From NCBI GenBank assembly GCA_025964715.1, contig JAOPYH010000291.1, positions 1 to 32,149 of the forward strand: DNA of 32,149 nt, read 5' to 3'. The position numbers and the translations under genes are program-made. Within the stretch, counting starts at the first letter, position 1. Every line of letters begins with the position of its first letter. Source of the stretch: Streptosporangiaceae bacterium (lineage in GTDB: Bacteria > Actinomycetota > Actinomycetes > Streptosporangiales > Streptosporangiaceae). The notes under the pieces are model-generated. The model was not told where the DNA came from. It saw nothing but the letters and a program-made list of their open reading frames with translations, and did no database searches. Positions 26,784 to 32,149 of the stretch are shown one piece after another.

Positions 26784-26824
26784 CCCGTACGTCACGCTGA
26801 CGAGGCGTAACAGCGAGCCGAGAG

Positions 26825-26859
26825 CCGCAGGATCCTGAAAGACGGCCGTGATCCTGCGG
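26825..26859 (+). terminator. Terminator after rnj
   Basis: CCGCAGGATC (26825-26834) and GATCCTGCGG (26850-26859) form a perfect 10-bp stem with a 15-base loop, followed by TTCTCC, 42 bases after the rnj stop. Confidence 0.75.
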
Positions 26860-26985
26860 TTCTCCGGGCCCGCCACCCCGGGTGTACGGCGGAGATCACG
26901 TGATGTTTTCGGACTGATCCGGCGATCACGGCGGATAACCGGCGACACGCCGGAGTGATTAGCCGGAACCGGTCCGGCGCCTCGT

Positions 26986-26998
26986 TAGTCTCACCACC
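26986..26998 (+). promoter_or_regulatory. ftsK leaderless promoter (-10 box)
   Basis: TAGTCT (26986-26991) is a TANNNT box ending 7 bases before the ftsK ATG, and no ribosome binding site precedes that ATG. A GGAAC lies at 26965-26969 but its spacing does not fit the ECF-type patterns I know. Confidence 0.45.
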
Positions 26999-29560
26999 AT
27001 GGCCACACGTGCGTCCGCGAGAGCGAGCAACTCTTCAGGCGCGCGCGGCGGTGCGGGGCGCTCCTCGGGATCCGCCGCGCGCCGGCCGCCGGGCGGTGGC
27101 CGCAAGCCCGCGACGTCACGGGCCAAGGCCGGCGGGAGCCGGCCGCCGCGGCGGCCCGATCCGATCGCGCAGGTCATCTTCGGGTCCTTCCGGCTGGTGG
27201 CCAGGCTGTGGCTGCTGATCGCGCACGCTGTCGGCTCGGTGTTCCGGACGTACGGCGCGGGCGCGCGCGGACTCGACCCCGAGCACCGGCGGGACGGTGG
27301 CGGCCTGGCCCTGCTCGGTCTCGCCATCGTGCTGGCCTCGGTCACCTGGTGGCGGCCGCACGGCATGCTCACCATCGGGCTGGAACGGGTGGTCCGGGGC
27401 GGCTTCGGCGCGCTTGCCATGGTGCTGCCGGTCCTGGTCGCCCTGCTGGCGTGGCGCCTTCTGCGCCACCCGGAACGCAACGAGGACACCGGCCGGGTCG
27501 CCATCGGGGCGAGCGCCCTGGTCGCCGGGATCCTCGGCATCACGCACATCAGCGCGGGAACCCCCTTCCCCGACAAGGGCATGAACCCGGTGCGCAAGGC
27601 GGGCGGAGTGGTGGGCTGGCTCGTTGCGGCCCCGCCGGAGAGCCTGCTGGGCGCCTGGGTCGCGGTGCCGCTGCTGATCCTGCTCAGCGGGTTCGGGCTC
27701 CTTGTGGTCACGGCGACGCCCGTGCACCGCATCCCCGAGCGGCTCACGCAGCTGTGGGATCTGATCATGCTCCGGCAGTGGCCCACCGGGGACGACGAGG
27801 CCGCCGGCGGCGGCAAGGGTGGCAAGGGCGGGAAGCCCAGGCCGAAGGACCGCAAGCCCGACGTCGAGGTCGGCGATCACAAGAAGCCGTACGACACTCC
27901 GGTTGTCCAGGACAAGCCGGCCCGCCGCACGAAGCAGCCGCCGGTCGAGAACGAGTTCGTGCCCGACCTGGTCGACGAACTCATGGACCCCGAGCCGATG
28001 GCCGTGCCCGACGAGATTGCGCCCCCGGCCGAGGTCCGCGACCCCACGCCGGCCCCCCCGCGCTCGGAGCAGCTCCCGCTGTCCTCCTCCGGGGAGATCT
28101 ACGAGCTTCCCCCGCCGAACGCGCTCCGCCCCGGCTCGGTCTCCAAGCCGCGCACCAAGGCCAACGACGTCGTCGTGAGTGCTCTCACCGGCGTGCTGGA
28201 GCAGTTCGACGTGGACGCGCAGGTCACGGGGTTCACCCGCGGCCCGACGATCACGCGCTATGAGATCGAGCTAGGTCCGGGGGTGAAGGTCGAAAAGGTC
28301 ACCGCGCTGACCCGGAACATCGCGCTGTCGGTGAAGAGCGCCGACGTACGGATCATCTCGCCCATCCCCGGCAAGTCCGCCATCGGCGTCGAGATCCCCA
28401 ACGTCGACAAGGACATCGTCAGCCTGGGTGACGTGCTCCGCTCGCCCGCCGCCACGAACGAGCACCACCCGATGGTGGTGGGGCTGGGCAAGGACGTCGA
28501 GGGCCGTACGGTCGTGGCCAACCTGGCCAAGATGCCGCACATGCTCATCGCCGGCGCGACCGGCGCCGGTAAGTCCACCTGCATCAACGGCCTCATCACC
28601 TCTGTGCTGATGCGGTCGACGCCGGACGAGGTGCGCATGGTGCTGGTGGACCCCAAGCGGGTGGAACTGACGTCCTACGCCGGGATCCCGCACCTGATCA
28701 CTCCGATCATCACCAACCCCAAGAAGGCGGCCGAGGCCCTTCAGTGGGTCGTCGGTGAGATGGACCGCCGCTACGACGACCTCGCCGCGTCCGGATTCCG
28801 GCACATCGACGACTTCAACAAGGCCGTACGGGCCGGCAAGCTGACCCCGCCTCCGGGCAGCGAGCGGGTCTACCAGCCTTACCCCTATCTCCTGGTCATC
28901 GTCGACGAGCTCGCGGACCTGATGATGGTCGCCCCCCGCGACGTCGAGGACTCCATCGTCCGGATCACGCAGCTCGCCCGGGCCGCGGGCATCCACCTGG
29001 TGCTCGCCACCCAGCGGCCCAGCGTCGACGTGGTGACCGGACTGATCAAGGCCAACGTCCCCTCGCGGCTGGCCTTCGCCACCTCATCCCTGGCCGACAG
29101 CCGGGTCATCCTGGACCAGCCCGGCGCCGAGAAGCTGGTCGGTCAGGGTGACGCGCTGTTCCTCCCCATGGGGGCCAGCAAGCCCATGCGGCTGCAGAAC
29201 GCCTTCGTCGCGGAGAGCGAGATCGAGGGCGTCGTGACCCATTGCAAGCAGCAGATGGAGCCCGCCTACCGCGAGGACGTCGCCGAGGTGGCGGCGCAGA
29301 AGAAGGAGATCGACGAGGACATCGGGGACGATCTGGACCTCCTCGTCCAGGCCATCGAACTCGTGGTCTCGACCCAGTTCGGCTCCACGTCGATGCTCCA
29401 GCGCAAGCTCCGGGTCGGCTTCGCCAAGGCGGGCCGGCTCATGGACCTGATGGAGAGCCGGAGCATCGTCGGACCGAGCGAGGGCTCCAAGGCCCGTGAT
29501 GTGCTGGCGAAACCGGACGATCTACCAGAAGTCCTCGCCCAGCTCCGGGGCCGGGACTGA
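26999..29560 (+). CDS. ftsK: DNA translocase FtsK
   Basis: FtsK/SpoIIIE-family DNA pump that moves chromosomes at septation; in filamentous actinomycetes it acts mainly during sporulation septation. The 853-aa protein starts with a basic Ser/Gly/Arg-rich tail, then about four transmembrane helices (about 97-245), a Gly/Lys/Pro-rich linker (about 262-385), and the motor: alpha domain from VSALTGVLEQFDVDA, Walker A GATGAGKS near 519-526, Walker B LVIVDELADLMM near 632. The C-terminal winged-helix gamma domain (about 775-850) begins DDLDLLVQAIELVV and includes STSMLQRKLRVGFAKAGRLM, which reads polarity sequences on DNA. Confidence 0.95.
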   Translation: MATRASARASNSSGARGGAGRSSGSAARRPPGGGRKPATSRAKAGGSRPPRRPDPIAQVIFGSFRLVARLWLLIAHAVGSVFRTYGAGARGLDPEHRRDGGGLALLGLAIVLASVTWWRPHGMLTIGLERVVRGGFGALAMVLPVLVALLAWRLLRHPERNEDTGRVAIGASALVAGILGITHISAGTPFPDKGMNPVRKAGGVVGWLVAAPPESLLGAWVAVPLLILLSGFGLLVVTATPVHRIPERLTQLWDLIMLRQWPTGDDEAAGGGKGGKGGKPRPKDRKPDVEVGDHKKPYDTPVVQDKPARRTKQPPVENEFVPDLVDELMDPEPMAVPDEIAPPAEVRDPTPAPPRSEQLPLSSSGEIYELPPPNALRPGSVSKPRTKANDVVVSALTGVLEQFDVDAQVTGFTRGPTITRYEIELGPGVKVEKVTALTRNIALSVKSADVRIISPIPGKSAIGVEIPNVDKDIVSLGDVLRSPAATNEHHPMVVGLGKDVEGRTVVANLAKMPHMLIAGATGAGKSTCINGLITSVLMRSTPDEVRMVLVDPKRVELTSYAGIPHLITPIITNPKKAAEALQWVVGEMDRRYDDLAASGFRHIDDFNKAVRAGKLTPPPGSERVYQPYPYLLVIVDELADLMMVAPRDVEDSIVRITQLARAAGIHLVLATQRPSVDVVTGLIKANVPSRLAFATSSLADSRVILDQPGAEKLVGQGDALFLPMGASKPMRLQNAFVAESEIEGVVTHCKQQMEPAYREDVAEVAAQKKEIDEDIGDDLDLLVQAIELVVSTQFGSTSMLQRKLRVGFAKAGRLMDLMESRSIVGPSEGSKARDVLAKPDDLPEVLAQLRGRD

Positions 29561-29571
29561 GCCGGCGGTTA

Positions 29572-29592
29572 CCCCAGGCACGAAAACTGGGG
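29572..29592 (+). terminator. Hairpin after ftsK
   Basis: CCCCAG (29572-29577) and CTGGGG (29587-29592) form a 6-bp stem with a 9-base A-rich loop, followed by AGTTTCC, 12 bases after the ftsK stop. It is modest in strength. Confidence 0.5.
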
Positions 29593-29637
29593 AGTTTCCT
29601 GCCGCGTTGCGTATCGCATGACGGGCGTCCCGGTTCT

Positions 29638-29643
29638 TAGACT
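29638..29643 (+). promoter_or_regulatory. -10 box for the RodZ-like gene
   Basis: TAGACT is a TANNNT box that would start transcription near 29650, about 70 bases before the GTG at 29720. This supports the later start codon, because the ATG at 29618 would lie outside the transcript. No -35 match is clear. Confidence 0.35.
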
Positions 29644-29719
29644 TGTGCCAGAGGGTGGGGATCGCAAGGACGTACGGCGGCAGGGGGAGCGCCGGCCCGA
29701 GTTTCCCGGGAGGCTCAAC

Positions 29720-30448
29720 GTGGGGATCGGCGAAACCTTGGCGGAGCAGCGTCGGGAGGCCGGTCTCACCGTCAAGTACGTGAGCGCACAGACCCGGATC
29801 CGGGAAACCGTCATCAGGGGCATCGAGAACAACGACTTCAGCATGTGTGGCGGCGACTTCTATGCACGTGGCCACATTCGCAGTATCTCGCAGGTCATCG
29901 GCATGGACCCCGAGCCGCTGGTGCGCGAGTACGACCAGGCGCACGGCGGCCCGGAGACGCTGTCCGCCGTCACGGCCTTCGAGCCGGAGATCCCGCTGCG
30001 GATCCGGGAGCGGCGGGCACCGAACTGGAGCGCCGCGATGATGATCGCCCTCGCGTTCGTGGCGATCTATGGGCTCGTGCGGGTGTTCAGCGGCGACGGG
30101 ACGCCGACCCGCGCGGGCCGTCCCACCACGTCCCCCGCCGCCCAGCCGACCTCGGCCACGCAGGACCGTTCCGTTCCGGTCCTCCCGCGCAAGCAGGTGG
30201 AACTGAAGGTCAAAGCCCGCAGGTCGAGCTGGCTCGACGTCCGCGACGCCAACGGAAAAGAAATCTTCAGCGGTCTCGTCCGGCCCGGCGACGTCAAGCA
30301 ATGGACCGCCACCAGGCGGCTCCGCATCCTCATCGGGAACGGCGGAGGCGTTAAGCTGACCGTCAACGGCAAGGATCTGGGCTCGCCAGGCGCCTCCGGA
30401 GAGGTGCTGCGGCTGAGCTTCGGGCCCGGCCAACCCGAGCCGGCCTAG
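29720..30448 (+). CDS. RodZ-like HTH membrane protein (HTH_25 / DUF4115)
   Basis: A 242-aa single-pass membrane protein resembling RodZ: a cytoplasmic HTH_25 domain ([48 protein letters not shown]), one transmembrane helix (about 103-123, within [20 protein letters not shown]), a Thr/Pro/Ala linker and an extracellular DUF4115 beta domain (about 155-240) containing [19 protein letters not shown] and LTVNGKDLG. RodZ links MreB to the wall machinery in rods; the role in actinomycetes is less clear. The GTG at 29720 has GGGAGG six bases upstream and begins at the conserved residue; an in-frame ATG at 29618 is possible but lacks such a site. Confidence 0.87.
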   Translation: MGIGETLAEQRREAGLTVKYVSAQTRIRETVIRGIENNDFSMCGGDFYARGHIRSISQVIGMDPEPLVREYDQAHGGPETLSAVTAFEPEIPLRIRERRAPNWSAAMMIALAFVAIYGLVRVFSGDGTPTRAGRPTTSPAAQPTSATQDRSVPVLPRKQVELKVKARRSSWLDVRDANGKEIFSGLVRPGDVKQWTATRRLRILIGNGGGVKLTVNGKDLGSPGASGEVLRLSFGPGQPEPA

Positions 30449-30480
30449 CCGCCGCGTCCGGGGAAGGTCGCCGAGGCCGT

Positions 30481-30492
30481 TACCGTTAGGGC
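30481..30492 (+). promoter_or_regulatory. Leaderless promoter in front of the rimO mini-ORF
   Basis: TACCGT (30481-30486) is a TANNNT box ending 6 bases before ATG 30493, so transcription should begin at about that A. It uses the same hexamer as the predicted dapA promoter. Confidence 0.4.
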
Positions 30493-30576
30493 ATGTCCAG
30501 ATCCCGCACGGTCCCGACAGCCGCGCTTGCTCTCCCGGTCCCAGGGCAGGCGGCGCGGAAGGGACGAACCTCATGA
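30493..30576 (+). CDS. 27-codon mini-ORF coupled to rimO
   Basis: ATG 30493, placed where a leaderless transcript would begin, opens a 27-codon frame (starting [15 protein letters not shown]) that ends at TGA 30574-30576. That stop overlaps the rimO start as ATGA (30573-30576). rimO has only a weak ribosome site (GGAAGGGA, about 7 bases upstream), so re-initiation after the mini-ORF may drive its translation. The peptide is basic with a Pro/Ala core and matches nothing I know. Confidence 0.4.
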   Translation: MSRSRTVPTAALALPVPGQAARKGRTS

Positions 30577-32030
30577 CGGCCGCCGACCGCTCCGCTCCCT
30601 CGGCGGCTCGCCGCTCGGTCTCCATGGTCACCTTGGGCTGCGCGCTTAACGAGGTGGACTCCGAGGAGCTCGCCGGCCTGCTGGAGGCCGCCGGCTGGAG
30701 CCTCGTCGACGACGCCGATGACGCCGGGGTGGTGGTCGTGAACACCTGTGGCTTCATCGACGCGGCGAAAAAGGACTCGATCGACACGCTCCTGGCTGCA
30801 CAGGACTCCGGCGCCAAGGTGGTCGCGGCCGGATGTCTGGCCGAGAGGTACGGAGCGGAGCTGGCCGAGGCGCTCCCCGAGGCCGACGCGGTGCTGAGCT
30901 TCGACGACTACACCGACATCGGCGAGCGGCTCGACGACGTCCTGGCCGGGCGGCGCCTCGAGGCCCACCGGCCGCGGGACCGGCGCACTCTGCTGCCCCT
31001 CACGCCGGTCGAGCGCCGGGCGTCACAGGTCCACATCCCGGGGCACGGCGCCGCGGTGGACCTTCCCGATGGGGTGGCGCCGGCATCCGGTCCCAGGGTG
31101 CTACGGCGGCGGCTCGGCGGCGGCCCGGTCGCCCCGCTCAAGCTGGCGTCCGGCTGCGACCGGCGCTGCGCCTTCTGCGCGATCCCGGCCTTCCGTGGCG
31201 CCTATGTGTCACGGCCGCCGCGTGAGGTCGTCGAGGAGGCCCGCTGGCTGGCCGGTCACGGCGTACGGGAACTGGTCCTGGTCAGTGAGAACTCCACCTC
31301 CTATGGCAAGGACCTGGGGGATCTGAGAGCCCTCGAGACACTGCTCCCGGCCCTGGCGGCCGTGGATGGGATCTCCAGGGTGCGGGTCAGCTATCTCCAG
31401 CCGGCCGAGCTCCGTCCCGGGTTGATCGAGGTGCTCTGCTCGACGCCGGGCGTCGTGCCCTACTTCGACCTTTCCTTCCAGCACGCCAGCGGCCCGGTGC
31501 TGCGCCGGATGCGCCGCTTCGGCGACCGCGTGCGGTTCCTCGAGCTGCTCGAGCAGATCCGGGGCCTCGCCCCCCAGGCCGGCGTACGGTCCAACTTCAT
31601 CGTCGGCTTCCCCGGAGAGACCGAGGAGGACTTGGCCGAGCTGACACAGTTCCTGTCCGGCGCCCGGCTCGACGCGGTCGGAGTCTTCGGCTACTCCGAC
31701 GAGGACGGCACCGAGGCGGCCACGCTCGATGGCAAGCTCGAGCCGGAAGAAGTCGCGCGGCGGCTGGCCGAGGTGACCGAGCTGGCAGAGGAGCTGACCG
31801 CTCAGCGCGCCGAGGACCGGGTGGGCTCGATCGTCGAGGTCCTCGTGGAGGAGTCACTGGAAGACGGCGGATATGAGGGCAGGGCTGCGCACCAGGCTCC
31901 CGAGGTGGACGGCACGGTGGTCGTGTACGGCACGGATCTCGCCATCGGCGATGTCGTGCCCGCGCGGGTGACCGGGAGCGAGGGCGTCGACCTCGTCGCC
32001 GACGCCTTGGAGACCGCGAGTCCGACATGA
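30573..32030 (+). CDS. rimO: Ribosomal protein S12 methylthiotransferase RimO
   Basis: RimO is a radical-SAM enzyme that methylthiolates an aspartate of ribosomal protein S12. The 485-aa protein has the N-terminal auxiliary cluster cysteines C23 ([12 protein letters not shown]), C59 (NTCGF) and C88 (AGCLAERY), and the radical-SAM cluster CxxxCxxC at C195, C199, C202 (CDRRCAFC). The GFPGET and [10 protein letters not shown] segments follow, with a TRAM domain at the end. The first motif reads CALNEVDSE, a variant of the usual CPKNxVDSE. An inserted loop of about 35 residues (152-186) precedes the SAM motif. The stop overlaps the pgsA start as ATGA (32027-32030). Confidence 0.94.
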   Translation: MTAADRSAPSAARRSVSMVTLGCALNEVDSEELAGLLEAAGWSLVDDADDAGVVVVNTCGFIDAAKKDSIDTLLAAQDSGAKVVAAGCLAERYGAELAEALPEADAVLSFDDYTDIGERLDDVLAGRRLEAHRPRDRRTLLPLTPVERRASQVHIPGHGAAVDLPDGVAPASGPRVLRRRLGGGPVAPLKLASGCDRRCAFCAIPAFRGAYVSRPPREVVEEARWLAGHGVRELVLVSENSTSYGKDLGDLRALETLLPALAAVDGISRVRVSYLQPAELRPGLIEVLCSTPGVVPYFDLSFQHASGPVLRRMRRFGDRVRFLELLEQIRGLAPQAGVRSNFIVGFPGETEEDLAELTQFLSGARLDAVGVFGYSDEDGTEAATLDGKLEPEEVARRLAEVTELAEELTAQRAEDRVGSIVEVLVEESLEDGGYEGRAAHQAPEVDGTVVVYGTDLAIGDVVPARVTGSEGVDLVADALETASPT

Positions 32031-32149
32031 CCGGGCCGGAACCCCCCGCGGTCCCGCCGGCGGAGTGGGAGCGGGGCGTGCCCGGCCAGGAAACCGTCTA
32101 CGCGGGCGAGCCGCGCGGCCATCAGGCGAGCGTGTACAACATCGCCAAT
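32027..32149 (+). CDS. pgsA: CDP-diacylglycerol-glycerol-3-phosphate 3-phosphatidyltransferase, 5' part
   Basis: Only the first 41 codons are inside the window. They encode a Pro/Glu-rich cytoplasmic N-terminus ending in QASVYNIAN, which is where PgsA proteins normally enter the first helix with NIANxLT. The ATG overlaps the rimO stop as ATGA. The rimO-pgsA order is common in actinobacteria and supports the call, although the catalytic CDP-alcohol phosphotransferase motif lies beyond the edge. Confidence 0.7.
   Translation, partial: MTGPEPPAVPPAEWERGVPGQETVYAGEPRGHQASVYNIAN

Noticed and set aside
29618..29719. N-terminal extension of the RodZ-like protein from ATG 29618
   Set aside because: The added residues do not resemble the family, while GTG 29720 has a strong ribosome site and follows a -10 box at 29638.

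Overview
The window is high-GC actinomycete chromosome. Gene order and protein sequences fit the Streptosporangiales/Streptosporangiaceae best; this is inferred from gene content, because no rRNA is present. GTG and TTG starts are frequent, adjacent genes often share 4-base stop/start overlaps (GTGA, ATGA, TTGA), and several promoters place a TANNNT -10 box about 7 bases before the start codon, which predicts leaderless mRNAs.

Left core block (1-10195, mostly + strand): a DUF503 gene, rbfA, a DHH-family phosphoesterase (nrnA-like), truB, a hemolysin III/TrhA membrane protein behind a striking inverted repeat, ribF, rpsO, pnp, an M16 peptidase and dapB. This is the conserved actinobacterial translation/RNA-decay neighbourhood. 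A decayed C-terminal fragment of a Fic-domain protein lies antisense between the M16 gene and dapB.

Middle accessory block (about 10.2-23.3 kb, mostly - strand): a secreted proteinase-K-like subtilase; a molybdate operon encoding an HTH-Mop regulator and ModA, ModB and ModC, each gene overlapping the next by 4 bases; uracil-DNA glycosylase (+); a secreted lipase; menA; a 14-TM DHA2-type MFS exporter; a GNAT acetyltransferase; and a MocR-type regulator divergent from an EamA transporter, whose 3' end overlaps a gene for an R2-like diiron protein. This block separates dapB from dapA.

Right core block (23.6-32.1 kb, + strand): a 72-aa conserved-looking small protein, three successive stem-loops, dapA, RNase J, ftsK, a RodZ-like HTH membrane protein, rimO and the start of pgsA. 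Two very short open frames (26 and 27 codons) bridge dapA to RNase J and a leaderless promoter to rimO; each ends in a 4-base overlap with the next start codon.

Functionally the core genes serve ribosome maturation and modification (RbfA, TruB, RimO, S15), RNA turnover (PNPase, RNase J, the NrnA-like enzyme), lysine/diaminopimelate synthesis (DapA, DapB), flavin cofactors (RibF), chromosome segregation (FtsK) and cell shape or membrane (RodZ-like, PgsA). I see no CRISPR array, insertion sequence, tRNA, rRNA or prophage. The least explained items are the diiron protein with Cys at the usual radical-Tyr position, the overlapping MocR/EamA control region, the coupled mini-ORFs, the TrhA operator-like repeat and the Fic remnant.
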